Positions 8,956-16,752 of a stretch of DNA of 64,000 nt are shown here, one piece after another. The stretch lies in assembly GCA_951812735.1 (NCBI GenBank), contig OX638332.1, positions 814,732-878,731 on the forward strand, in the 5' to 3' direction. Position 1 is the first letter of the stretch. The number at the start of each line of letters is the position of its first letter. Made by a program: the position numbers and the translations under genes. The stretch is from Candidatus Dadabacteria bacterium (GTDB taxonomy: Bacteria; Desulfobacterota_D; UBA1144; Nemesobacterales; Nemesobacteraceae). The notes beneath the pieces are model-generated. The model was not told the DNA's origin, ran no database searches, and worked only from the letters and a program-made list of their open reading frames with translations.

Positions 8956-8982
8956 ATTAACAATTTTCGAAAAAGTTGTCAA
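8954..8982 (-). promoter_or_regulatory. Sigma70 promoter of the tetR-aminotransferase unit
   Basis: On the minus strand, a consensus -35 TTGACA (8977-8982), a 17-nt spacer and a -10 TAATCT (8954-8959) lead into the palindromic operator. Spacing is ideal. Transcription would begin inside the operator about 20-30 nt before the start codon. Confidence 0.75.
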
Positions 8983-9163
8983 GCAGTTTTAAATCTATTG
9001 TAAAAAAGTTATAATTTCCCCGATAGTTGAAGTTGCGTTTTGCCCGTACCGTGCCTAGAATCGGACGTCATATGGCGGGAGAGGAAACCGTTGTTGCCGA
9101 TCAGACGGCAGGCCGGATTGAGAAGGTAAAACACGATAATCAGAACCTGAAACAGACGAAAAG

Positions 9164-9451
9164 ATGGTTAAGCCGACCAAAGTAGAGCCGCGGAACGGAT
9201 ACCGTATCTGGCTTCATTATTCTGACGGCGCCACCGGAGAAATCGACCTGTCCAACCTGGCAGGACACGGCGTATTCAAAATCTGGAATGACCGTGGCTG
9301 CTTTGAAACGGTACGCATAACTCCATACGGAGCGATAGCTTGGGGAGAAGACGTTGAGCTTTGCTCAGACGCCCTCTATATGCGTTTAACCGGGAAGTCT
9401 TTCCCTAAAACAACGCCGGACGCAGACGCCTCTTCTTATGTAAATGCCTGA
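9164..9451 (+). CDS. DUF2442 protein, possible toxin-antitoxin-type partner
   Basis: A 95-aa protein with the DUF2442 pattern: a first strand (YRIWLHYSDG), the EIDLSNL segment, the VFKIWNDRGCFETVRI core, AIAWGEDVELCSDALY, and a variable tail. DUF2442 proteins commonly pair with DUF4160 proteins in small mobile two-gene modules suspected to be toxin-antitoxin systems; function is not established. Here the order is DUF2442 first, overlapping the following DUF4160 frame by 8 nt. A TATAAT (9010-9015) lies about 150 nt upstream, divergent from the tetR promoter. Confidence 0.75.
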   Translation: MVKPTKVEPRNGYRIWLHYSDGATGEIDLSNLAGHGVFKIWNDRGCFETVRITPYGAIAWGEDVELCSDALYMRLTGKSFPKTTPDADASSYVNA

Positions 9452-9712
9452 ACTCTGCCGTTTCTACGGAATCATCATACGCATGTATTTTAATGATCAT
9501 GCGCCCCCTAACTTCCACGCATTTTATGGCGAATATCAAGTGCTTGTGGATATTGAAAACCTGGCTGTACTGAGCGGACATTTTCCCCCTTTCCCCCGCG
9601 CGCTCAGGGCTTAGTCGTAAAATGGGCGTCTCTTCGACAAGAGGAGCTGCGAGAAGCGTGGAATCGGGCAAAGAGACTGGAACCACCCGGCACTATAGCT
9701 TCTTTGGAATAG
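9444..9712 (+). pseudogene. DUF4160 protein, frameshifted
   Basis: The first frame starts at ATG 9444, overlaps the DUF2442 stop by 8 nt, and reads a typical DUF4160 N-terminus (CRFYGIIIRMYFNDHAPPNF, then HA.YGEY and the PFPRAL segment). It stops at TAG 9612-9614. From about 9609 another frame continues the family exactly (GLVVKWASLRQEELREAW, then RLEPPGTIASLE) to TAG 9710-9712. One lost base or two extra bases near 9605-9608 explain the break. The partner of DUF2442 is therefore probably dead, unless this is a sequencing error. Confidence 0.65.
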
Positions 9713-9792
9713 CCCCGCGTCATGCATCCCGGGATAGACGGCACCTCATCCCAGTATCCGCCCTCTTCCGCCTTGTGAATCTTAACCTGCAA
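9694..9792 (-). pseudogene. HicB-like antitoxin N-terminal remnant
   Basis: The minus strand from a TTG at 9790-9792 encodes about 33 residues that match the HicB antitoxin N-terminus (EEGGYWDEVPSIPGCMTRGY, then SKEAI). A GGAGG lies upstream. After SKEAI the similarity stops where the opposite-strand DUF4160 frame ends. No intact HicA is visible upstream, although an IPI(A)H/T-like shard near 9925 is suggestive. It reads as a truncated relic of a hicAB locus abutting the DUF2442/DUF4160 module. Confidence 0.45.
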
Positions 9793-9969
9793 TTCTACGC
9801 CTTCCTCCAGACAACTATCTTGCCCTGTTCAATTATTCGTCAAGGCAAAGTTTGTCGAAACCATGGTCCGCTGATTCCGGTTCGGATTCTCCTTCGCCAT
9901 TCAAATAAAATCCGCGTGCGCTATGGGAATCTTTAAATTCACGAAAATTCCCTTACCATATATCTTCAG

Positions 9970-11397
9970 ATGAAAAGGATATTGGCCATTCTCGCATTCG
10001 GGGTAATTCTCGCGGCGGGGGTTTTCCTCTCGGAGAACGTATCAAGGTTCGACGCCGAAAGACCCATTCCCAACACTCCGGCGCTTGAGCCGCTTGCGGA
10101 GCAGCTTTCAAGAGCAACTATCCCGGTCTCCATTCCAATAGACGCCGTAGAGGAAGTGCTTGAGCGCAAAACGCCGAAGCGGGAGTCGGGCTTAAAGAAA
10201 AACGCTCTCGCAGGACGTTTCGCAGAAAACGAGCTCATCTGGGATCTTGCGCGCTCTGACCTCCGGGTATCGGGCCGAAACGGGGCGCTGAACGTAGCGA
10301 CCAAACTCAGCGGAGAGGCCCGCGCGACGGGAGCCATTCGACTGCTAAGAAAAATCGACTTCAGCGCACGCGGCGACGTGGTTGGAAGCATCTCCCTCAC
10401 CGCAAGTCCAACCCTCAAGCCCAACTGGCGCGTCTCCCCGAATCTCTCTGAAACAAAAATAGATATCCAAAGGGTCGATATCCCCATAAAGCGCATTGGA
10501 AATCTTGACGTAAGGGAGCATATCCTCCCCGGAGTCGGAATCACGGCCGACAAGCTCCGCACGCAACTTAACCGAAGCGTGGCCCGAAGCGATTTCTTCA
10601 GGCAGGCGGCCAAAAAAGGCTGGGGGAGGCTTTGCGGCTCAACGCCACTTGGAGAGGACTCGGGGCTATGGCTTGAGACAAAGCCCGTAGTCGCGCGCGC
10701 GGCGCAGATCCGCATCGACCGCAAGGACATCCGCTCAACGATCGGAGTTGAAGTAAAAACGCGCATCCTGACCGAGCAGACCCAGCCCCGATGCCCCTTC
10801 CCGAAAACCCTGCTTATAGAAAAGCCAAAGCCGGGAGGCTTCGAAATCGTCATGCCCACCATAATCGATTACGAGACGCTTGAGCGAACGCTTGCCGAAG
10901 AAACAGTCGGCAAGTCTCTTGGCAAAAACATCTCCGTTGTGATAAAGGCAATCAGGGTTCGCCCGTATGGAGAAGGGCTTCTGCTCGAAACCACGGTGGC
11001 AGTGGAGACGAATTACCTCTCAGGCACGGCGGCGAAGGGAACCCTGTACGTGCTTGCCGAACCGAAACTAAACGCCAAGGCGCAGACCATAACGCTTGAG
11101 AACGTAGAGCTTGAAACCGATTCGCAAAACGTGCTTTTCTCAATGGCGGGAAAGGCCGCGGAGCCCCTGCTGCTGGAAGTCGTCTCAAGGCACATTCCTC
11201 TTGACCTGGGTCCGAAGCTCAAGGAGCTCAAAGAGGAGGCCGAGAACACGCTTTCGGCGCTTTCATCAGAAAATGTCTCGGTTACAGGCAAGGTAGGCCG
11301 GGTGCGCCTCACGCGCCTTGACGTGGGGCCCACGCACCTGCGTTTGGTCCTCACGGCAGAAGGCAGGGTGAGGGCAAGGGTGCAGGCGATTCCCTAG
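9970..11397 (+). CDS. DUF4403 family envelope protein
   Basis: A 475-aa protein with an N-terminal membrane/signal segment (residues 3-18) and no other span. It has repeated beta-rich blocks: STIxxPI-type (ATIPVSIPIDAVEEVLER), a central WRVSPNL strand, a Gly/Lys-poor middle, and a C-terminal repeat (HLRLVLTAEGRVRARV). This layout fits DUF4403, a two-repeat lipid-binding-like (SMP/BPI-related) family of unknown function in Gram-negative bacteria. It stands alone between the decayed module and the djlA-like gene. The domain call is from pattern recognition and is moderately sure. Confidence 0.65.
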   Translation: MKRILAILAFGVILAAGVFLSENVSRFDAERPIPNTPALEPLAEQLSRATIPVSIPIDAVEEVLERKTPKRESGLKKNALAGRFAENELIWDLARSDLRVSGRNGALNVATKLSGEARATGAIRLLRKIDFSARGDVVGSISLTASPTLKPNWRVSPNLSETKIDIQRVDIPIKRIGNLDVREHILPGVGITADKLRTQLNRSVARSDFFRQAAKKGWGRLCGSTPLGEDSGLWLETKPVVARAAQIRIDRKDIRSTIGVEVKTRILTEQTQPRCPFPKTLLIEKPKPGGFEIVMPTIIDYETLERTLAEETVGKSLGKNISVVIKAIRVRPYGEGLLLETTVAVETNYLSGTAAKGTLYVLAEPKLNAKAQTITLENVELETDSQNVLFSMAGKAAEPLLLEVVSRHIPLDLGPKLKELKEEAENTLSALSSENVSVTGKVGRVRLTRLDVGPTHLRLVLTAEGRVRARVQAIP

Positions 11398-11479
11398 CCG
11401 CATTTTCTGGGGTCCAGGAGTTTCGCAGACGATTTCTAAGGGCGATTTTTCGGTTAGACTTTTTCGAGGAGAAAATCAT

Positions 11480-12211
11480 ATGAGCGTATGGGGAAAAATA
11501 ATCGGCGGCGCTGCAGGCTTTGCTCTCGGCGGCCCGATCGGGGCGTTGCTAGGCGCTATGGCGGGGCACGCGTTTGTCGATACCGGTGAGCGGCCGACTG
11601 ACACGCACTCGAGAAAACAGGTCGCCTTCACGGCCGGGGTCATAGTGCTCGCGGCCAAGATGGCTAAAGCCGACGGGGTCGTTAGGGAAGAGGAAATCGA
11701 GGCTTTCCGCAAGGCGTTTCATCCAATCCTAAGAGACGAGGTGAAAGAAGCCGAGGTCGCCCGCGTCTTCAATATCGCCAAGGAAGACTCAGAGGGCTTT
11801 GAACCCTACGCACAGCAGCTCGCGGAGATGTTCAAGGGTAACCCGGCGGTGCTTGAGGAGCTTCTGAACTGCCTATTTCTAATCGCTAAGGCCGACAATG
11901 TCTACCACCCCAAGGAAAACGAGTATCTTCGGAGCGTAGCTGAGATATTCGGGCTTAGCGAGGCGGCGTTTCGCCGTATCCGCGCTGCACACGGCGTCGA
12001 CAAGCCGGATCCGTACGAAATCCTGGGAGTGGAGAGAGACATTTCCGATCAGGAACTAAAAAGCAAGTACCGCGAACTTGTCCGGGCGCACCACCCCGAC
12101 ACACTGATAGCCCAAGGCGTTCCCCAGGAGTTCGTTGATGCGGCGAACGAGAAGCTCTCGGTGATAAATGACGCCTACGACCGGATCGAGAAGGAGCGAA
12201 AGGCGGTCTGA
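11480..12211 (+). CDS. DjlA-like co-chaperone (TerB + DnaJ domains)
   Basis: 243 aa. Residues about 6-32 are a Gly/Ala-rich hydrophobic segment (GKIIGGAAGFALGGPIGALL) as in DjlA membrane anchors. Residues about 45-165 form a TerB-like helical domain with acidic metal-type motifs (KADGVVREEE, KADNVYHPKE). Residues about 177-240 are a C-terminal J domain with the DnaK-activating HPD at 205-207. DjlA proteins stimulate DnaK at the inner membrane. It lies 52 nt before the DUF71 gene on the same strand, possibly in one transcript. Confidence 0.88.
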   Translation: MSVWGKIIGGAAGFALGGPIGALLGAMAGHAFVDTGERPTDTHSRKQVAFTAGVIVLAAKMAKADGVVREEEIEAFRKAFHPILRDEVKEAEVARVFNIAKEDSEGFEPYAQQLAEMFKGNPAVLEELLNCLFLIAKADNVYHPKENEYLRSVAEIFGLSEAAFRRIRAAHGVDKPDPYEILGVERDISDQELKSKYRELVRAHHPDTLIAQGVPQEFVDAANEKLSVINDAYDRIEKERKAV

Positions 12212-12263
12212 TCCCTCTGCGCAGACGGTCCCCCTGCAACACCCTGAAAGGAGTATTATCCCA

Positions 12264-12923
12264 TTGAGCGAACCGATTGCCCTTTGCTTCAGCGGTGGCA
12301 AGGACAGTGTCATGACGCTTCAGGAAATCCAAAAAAGCAGAGAATACCGCGTGGTGGAACTCATAACGACTGTGACCGACGCCTACAACCGGGTGAGCAT
12401 GCACGGAGTGCGCCGTTCACTGCTTCGCAGGCAGGCGGAGTCCCTGGGCCTGCCGCTTGTGGAAGTCGTGGTGCCACCGGAATCGTCAAACGCCGTCTAC
12501 GAACGGGAAATGGGAAAGGCGTTCTCCAAGATCCGCGACAAGGGTATTTGCCGGATCGCCTTCGGCGACATCTTTTTGGAAGACCTGCGGGATTACAGAG
12601 AGCTTCAACTTGCGGCCTCGAGGTTAACCTGCCTCTTCCCTATATGGAAGAAACCGACGCAATCACTTGCCCGAACCTTTATAGACGAGGGATTCCGTGC
12701 GGTAACGGTATGCGTGGACTCAAAGGTGCTGGATAGATCATTCGTGGGACGCCGTTTCGACACGGAGTTTCTTGACGACTTACCAGACAAGGTCGACCCC
12801 TGCGGCGAAAACGGGGAATTTCATACGTTTGTTTTCGACGGGCCGATATTCTCCCGGCCGATTGAGTTCACGGGTGGAACGGTAGTGGAAAGGGACGGTT
12901 TCTTTTTCTATGACCTCTTGTGA
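12264..12923 (+). CDS. DUF71/Dph6-like PP-loop ATP-binding protein
   Basis: An N-type ATP pyrophosphatase-fold protein of about 219 aa, with the PP-loop SGGKDS at residues 10-15 and the DUF71-specific C-terminal block CGENGEFHTFVFDGP. Eukaryotic/archaeal members (Dph6) amidate diphthine on EF-2. Bacteria lack diphthamide, so the bacterial substrate is unknown and diphthine ligase should not be assumed. I start at TTG 12264 because AAAGGAG lies 10 nt upstream; a longer frame back to 12168 runs into the djlA-like gene. The stop codon is inside a small inverted repeat (12917-12940). Confidence 0.82.
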   Translation: MSEPIALCFSGGKDSVMTLQEIQKSREYRVVELITTVTDAYNRVSMHGVRRSLLRRQAESLGLPLVEVVVPPESSNAVYEREMGKAFSKIRDKGICRIAFGDIFLEDLRDYRELQLAASRLTCLFPIWKKPTQSLARTFIDEGFRAVTVCVDSKVLDRSFVGRRFDTEFLDDLPDKVDPCGENGEFHTFVFDGPIFSRPIEFTGGTVVERDGFFFYDLL

Positions 12924-12940
12924 AGATAACTCCTCACAAG
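12917..12940 (+). terminator. Weak stem-loop at the end of the DUF71 gene
   Basis: Arms CTTGTGA (12917-12923, including the stop codon) and TCACAAG (12934-12940) with a 10-nt loop. Only a weak T-rich tail follows, so this is a possible rather than a clear terminator. Confidence 0.3.
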
Positions 12941-13035
12941 TCCATTCACTTTACCAAGGAAATGATAGAATGTATTTGATCATAAAATTAACCGATACCT
13001 TATACCAATAAACATGGAGCACTTTTGTGTCTGAC

Positions 13036-13482
13036 TTAATTTGTCCTCGGATGCTGTCTGGACTTGTGTGACCGGCGAAATATATCCGCAAGAGCCTTGC
13101 GTTCTCCCTGGTTAAACTCGGATGCTATCTCGACGATAACTTCAACAATTTGCTGCTTTCGCCTTTGGCGCTGCGCTAGCACCTTATTCATGCTCTCCCG
13201 GTAAGCCGCGGCGTCGAAATGTTCCGCCTCGAGAATCGCTATCGCCTCCTCGTGCAGTTGCCGTTTTGCCTTTTTCCCCTCTGCGTCGGGAAGCACGGCT
13301 CGCAGTTTTTCCTTAAGCTCGGAGCGCTTTGCTTCCGGAAGGGAAGATCCGTCAAGCAGGACGATTATGTGCTCTCCCTTCTTCACCTGATGACGGTCAC
13401 AGCCGCGTCCCGCGGTAAAACCGATTACAACAACGCCGAAGACAACCAATAACAGCACGAATAACCTAGCAGGGTTTCTCAT
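13036..13482 (-). CDS. Periplasmic CpxP/Spy/CnrX-like heavy-metal-resistance protein
   Basis: 148 aa, N-terminal membrane/signal segment (residues about 5-26, ending GRGC), then an all-alpha, charged region. Residues KLRAVLPDAEGKK, the FDAAAYRESMNKVLAQRQ helix and the long C-terminal helix resemble the 'heavy-metal resistance' group that includes CnrX and CpxP. Such proteins sense periplasmic metal or misfolding and hold the anti-sigma factor. Start ATG 13480-13482 overlaps the anti-sigma stop as ATGA, which strongly implies coupling; a longer upstream frame only shadows the anti-sigma gene. Family assignment is by architecture and neighbours. Confidence 0.68.
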   Translation of the reverse strand: MRNPARLFVLLLVVFGVVVIGFTAGRGCDRHQVKKGEHIIVLLDGSSLPEAKRSELKEKLRAVLPDAEGKKAKRQLHEEAIAILEAEHFDAAAYRESMNKVLAQRQRRKQQIVEVIVEIASEFNQGERKALADIFRRSHKSRQHPRTN

Positions 13483-13769
13483 AACAAACCTTCCTCTTCG
13501 CCCAGCAACTGTTCGATAACGCTCTCGGGAGCCGCATGGGAATCCGCCCTGCCGTAGTTCATAACGCCCGCCAAAAACCCGACTGCAAGGAACAAGGCGA
13601 GGCAAAAAGCGGGAACGGGCGACCAGAATACCTCGAAAACCCATCTCCAAACGCCCTGCTTCGGCGGAACGCGCAACGCCGCGCTTATGATTCTCTCGGC
13701 CAGATCGCTGCGGGCGGGGGGGACGTCATACGAGCGCAACAACTCCTCAAGTTTCCTGTCCTTATCCAT
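13479..13769 (-). CDS. Membrane anti-sigma factor (no zinc motif)
   Basis: About 96 aa. The cytoplasmic part (LEELLRSYDVPPARSDLAER) precedes one strong membrane span (about 45-64 of the short form, AFCLALFLAVGFLAGV) and a short periplasmic tail. There is no HxxxCxxC zinc motif. It lies directly after the ECF sigma gene, 8 nt from its stop if translation starts at ATG 13767-13769; a TTG at 13781 overlapping the sigma stop is the alternative. The position between sigma and the CpxP/CnrX-like gene gives the identity: a CnrY-type anti-sigma that holds the sigma factor until a periplasmic signal arrives. Confidence 0.7.
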   Translation of the reverse strand: MDKDRKLEELLRSYDVPPARSDLAERIISAALRVPPKQGVWRWVFEVFWSPVPAFCLALFLAVGFLAGVMNYGRADSHAAPESVIEQLLGEEEGLL

Positions 13770-13777
13770 ATGCCTTC

Positions 13778-14341
13778 TCAAAGATAACGGTCCATCTCCC
13801 GTCTGAGTGTCTCCTTGGCCCTCATTAGCAAAGAGCGAAGCGCCGAAACGCTTACCTTCATGATCCCGGCGGCGTCTTCATGTCTCAGTTCCTCATAGAA
13901 GCAGAGGATCAAAGCGGTTTTCTGCCTCGGAGGCAGCCTCTTAATCTCTCTTGCAAGCAAGGCCCTCTCCTCACTCTCGGCAACCTTACTTTCCGAGTCA
14001 GGGTTTTCGTCTTTTGGTTCAAGAGATTCGGGGATCGCCGCCTCGCCGCGTTTTTTCCTGCTGTCAAGACAGAGATTGACCACCACCCGGTAAAACCAGG
14101 TGGTGAACCTAGCTCCCCTTCGAGAGTTCCATATATCCGGGGTCTCCCAAAGCTTTATAAATGCCACCTGCACTATGTCTTCTGCTTCCTCGTGCCTGGC
14201 AGTGTAGCGGTAGGCAAGCCGATAATATCTGTCGCTATGCCTTCTTACAAGCACGGCGAACGCCGCACCATCACCTTCCCCTACGCGTTCAAGCAAGCTC
14301 TCATCGTCCGGTGACTCTTTTGCCATGCGGTCCGTTCCCAT
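13778..14341 (-). CDS. ECF (RpoE-type) RNA polymerase sigma factor
   Basis: 187 aa. Region 2 covers about 25-90 (FAVLVRRHSDRYYRLAYRYT, then EEAEDIVQVAFIKLWE and FTTWFYRVVVNLCLD). An acidic linker (about 100-125) follows, then region 4 (RLPPRQKTALILCFYEELRHE, ...VSALRSLLMRAKETLRR). All signature positions of group 4 sigma factors are present. Start is ATG 14341 or the in-frame ATG at 14326; neither has a strong Shine-Dalgarno. The downstream anti-sigma and CpxP-like genes suggest control by an envelope or metal signal, and the EF-hand gene 46 nt upstream may be part of the same unit. Confidence 0.93.
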   Translation of the reverse strand: MGTDRMAKESPDDESLLERVGEGDGAAFAVLVRRHSDRYYRLAYRYTARHEEAEDIVQVAFIKLWETPDIWNSRRGARFTTWFYRVVVNLCLDSRKKRGEAAIPESLEPKDENPDSESKVAESEERALLAREIKRLPPRQKTALILCFYEELRHEDAAGIMKVSVSALRSLLMRAKETLRREMDRYL

Positions 14342-14387
14342 TTAGCCGTGGCCGCAAAGCGCCACCGATCTTACTGCCGTTTCCGCG

Positions 14388-14717
14388 CTATTTGCCGGCG
14401 CACTGCCCGGAATCTTTTTTCTTGTCTTTATATTTCTCTTTCTTGGCGGCCCAGTAGCTCTTTACTTCTTCCTTTGTAAGACTGCCGTTTTTGTCAGCGT
14501 CCATCTTGGCGAACTTTTTCTCCGCGTGAGTTAAAAGCTCGGCCTTTGAGATAACGCCGTCAGAATTTGAGTCTTTTTTCTCAAACATTTTATCTATTTT
14601 AGCAGACTTCCTGGGGCAATCTGCTTTCTTACCACAATCTCCGCAATGGGCCGAGGCAAATGTCGCTCCACCGAGGAATAGAACCGCCAATACGGAAAAC
14701 ATCAATACTTTTCTCAT
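14388..14717 (-). CDS. Secreted EF-hand calcium-binding protein
   Basis: 109 aa with a signal peptide (1-23, ends ASA-HC). After a Cys-rich start (HCGDCGKKADC) there are two EF-hand loops: DSNSDGVISKAE and DADKNGSLTKEE, each with Asp/Asn/Ser at positions 1, 3, 5 and Glu at 12. A Lys-rich tail ends in CAGK. It is likely a periplasmic Ca2+ (or other metal) binder. It is the first gene of the minus-strand unit with the ECF sigma, anti-sigma and CpxP-like genes, which suggests a metal-linked signal, although it may be a sigma target and not a sensor. Loop residues are clear; the role is inferred. Confidence 0.85.
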   Translation of the reverse strand: MRKVLMFSVLAVLFLGGATFASAHCGDCGKKADCPRKSAKIDKMFEKKDSNSDGVISKAELLTHAEKKFAKMDADKNGSLTKEEVKSYWAAKKEKYKDKKKDSGQCAGK

Positions 14718-14899
14718 TACGCACCTCCATGTGGTTTATGAGCTTAGAACTAGTTTACAAGTTTATACGAATGAAAGGGAAAAAGTGTTCGGGAGGGGGC
14801 TGGATAATTCATTAAAAAAACGAAAAGACTGCCCTAAAGTTAGAGGTTACTTCTCAAGGTCTATTTAAGCTGATCCTCACATTACATAAGACCAAGAAC

Positions 14900-15770
14900 T
14901 TACTCGACAGTGACTCCAACCCCCTCAATTATTTTTTCAACCCTCTTCTCCCACGTGTACTCTGCCGCGTCCGAGCGTGCACCCTCCGAAATCCGCGTGC
15001 AAAGCGCTGAATCAGCAAATACTAACTCAAGCGCCCGAATAAACTTTCCTTCGTCATCAGGAGGAGTAACGACCGAATTCTCTCTCGGACTCAGTATTTC
15101 AAGAACCGACGGAACCCCGGTCGCAACAATGGGTTTTCCAGCGGCCATATACTCGAAAAGCTTAAGCGGAGAAGTAAACTTACCGGCTTCTGTCCCGTCC
15201 CTTATAGTCACCCTGGACGAATAGGGCATGACTAAAACATCTGAGGCGAGAAGGTAAGAGGGCACTTCCCGTTGTCGCACAAACCCCTCTATTTGAAATT
15301 GGCTGGTCCCTCCTGTCTCACCATCTCACGCCAAAGCACATTGTCCCGTTCCCTACCTCCGACAATGAGAAACTCAACCTCGGACATCTGCGCCGCGGCA
15401 CGCACAAGGATCTCAAGCCCCCCCTGTAAGTGTTCCCACAGTAGCACATTATTTTTCTCTCGAGCGGAAGACCAAGGTACTCCCGAAGCGAGGAAATGTC
15501 GTGTTCTCCCTCGAACACCTCCCGTTCGAAGCCGTTCGGCGCCACTATGGGGTTTTGCCCCATTATCTCGAGGCAGAAGTACATATCGTGGAGCCCCAGC
15601 GAGTTAAAGGACATCCCGAGCAGGTTCTTCGAGCGGGAAAAAGAGTCTATTGTCCTCTCGGCCGCTCAGTTAAGCGGGTGGTGGGCGTAGCAGACCGTTG
15701 GAATCCCGAAGGCCCTAGTCGCGAACCAGGCGAAGACAAAGTCCCTTGTGGGCACGAATTTGTAACCGCA
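14900..15770 (-). pseudogene. Decayed GT4 glycosyltransferase, paralogue of the 24895-26052 gene
   Basis: Fragments in several minus-strand frames follow the intact gene at 24895-26052 from about its residue 100 to the end. The C-terminal frame (14900-15280) matches closely (for example TSPLKLFEYMAAGKPIVATG and DAAEYTWEKRV). The middle (15318-15614) keeps MSFNSLGL, NGFERE and ERKIMCYCGNTYRG. The 5' part (about 15650-15770) keeps TRDFVFAWFATRAFGIPTV-like residues, then an in-frame stop after AHHPLN. At least two frameshifts and a stop are visible, and the first ~95 codons are missing. It is a dead duplicate. Confidence 0.85.
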
Positions 15771-16114
15771 AGATCGCCCCGCTTGCCCAATCTTCAATTT
15801 GTCATAAGATTATCTCTGCCAAGAATTGAGCCTAAACTAAACTTCAGGAAGTTTTTTCAAGTGATCTTAATATGAACAAAGTTCTCCTCGGCTAAATGAT
15901 AAAGAAGGCTAAACCACAACAATTATGATAGCAGATCACTCAGAAAAAGAATAGAAAATACACGAGATGTTCATATCCCCGATGGGGAAAAACTCATGGG
16001 CGCTTAATTTTCTTATGGTTGGTTGCCACATTAGATTAAATCGTACGCATCAACTTAGAAGTCAACTTCTTGTGACAGGGCTAACAAGAAACGGACTTTC
16101 TGCTGAAAAAATTC
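15771..16114 (+). other. Intergenic region upstream of HTTM cassette 1
   Basis: AT-rich, no convincing frame on either strand. The only structure seen is a 14-bp palindrome AGAAGT-CA-ACTTCT at 16057-16070, about 45 nt before the GTG start of the next gene, which could be a regulator site. No promoter is clear. Confidence 0.35.
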
Positions 16115-16738
16115 GTGAATAAAAATACAGTGAGAAAAAAACGTGTAAAAATATTTATAACGGTTCTAATAACTATCCAAGGATTGTATGTGGTTTCCCC
16201 CTTTCCTGATATTTGGCCGTTTTCAAACTACTCGATGTTCAGCAAGGCTAATCCCGTAACCGTGGCCTCGAATTTTGAGTTCTATGGTCTTACAAGCGAC
16301 GGAAAAGAAGTTTTGCTAGACAGCAAGGAAGTTTTTTTTCCTCTCGACTGCATTAGATTGAAAAAAGGGGTAACCAGAATCTTGAACCAAGAATCTTTCG
16401 TCAACAAGCAGGAAGAAAACCTTGAATCCACTCTCAAACGATTACGTTTCCTGCCGGTAGATCATAACAGCCTAAAAGAAAGCGTAAGACACCTCCTGCT
16501 TCCTTACAAAAAGAACAATGCTACTCAAGACAAGGAAAAAGAGCTTCATATATTGTTTGACTACTTGCTTTCGCAATATGAACATAACCGTGAGGTAAAA
16601 CTTCATGACGGTCCGTCGATCGTTTCTATGAATCTTTACTTAACTAGGTGGGACTGGACGGACACGCCGCCGCGACAGGTCGTTCCCGAAATCAAGTTGG
16701 TTTATTCTTCCGAATACGGGTTGTCAGAGGATGAGTAG
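16115..16738 (+). CDS. HTTM-cassette partner protein, copy 1 (single-span, unknown function)
   Basis: 207 aa from GTG 16115. A single hydrophobic segment (about 11-30) follows a basic N-terminus, so it is probably a membrane-anchored protein with an outer domain. The core motif is PFPDIWPFSNYSMFSKA just after the span, then a mixed alpha/beta domain ending in WDWTDTPPRQVVPE and EIKLVYSS. The paralogue at 30277-30888 keeps the same motifs (PLPDIWPISNYSMFSRA; KWDWTETP; LIYS). Both copies sit directly upstream of an HTTM-type gene. I do not recognise the family; co-occurrence suggests a functional pair with the HTTM protein. Confidence 0.75.
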   Translation: MNKNTVRKKRVKIFITVLITIQGLYVVSPFPDIWPFSNYSMFSKANPVTVASNFEFYGLTSDGKEVLLDSKEVFFPLDCIRLKKGVTRILNQESFVNKQEENLESTLKRLRFLPVDHNSLKESVRHLLLPYKKNNATQDKEKELHILFDYLLSQYEHNREVKLHDGPSIVSMNLYLTRWDWTDTPPRQVVPEIKLVYSSEYGLSEDE

Positions 16739-16752
16739 AAACTCAAAAAAAA

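Noticed and set aside
9072-9185. A 37-codon frame upstream of and overlapping the DUF2442 start
   Set aside because: No ribosome site or recognisable content; likely leader sequence.
13483-13650. N-terminal extension of the CpxP-like frame into the anti-sigma gene
   Set aside because: The extension only shadows the anti-sigma coding sequence; the ATGA overlap and signal peptide place the true start at 13482.
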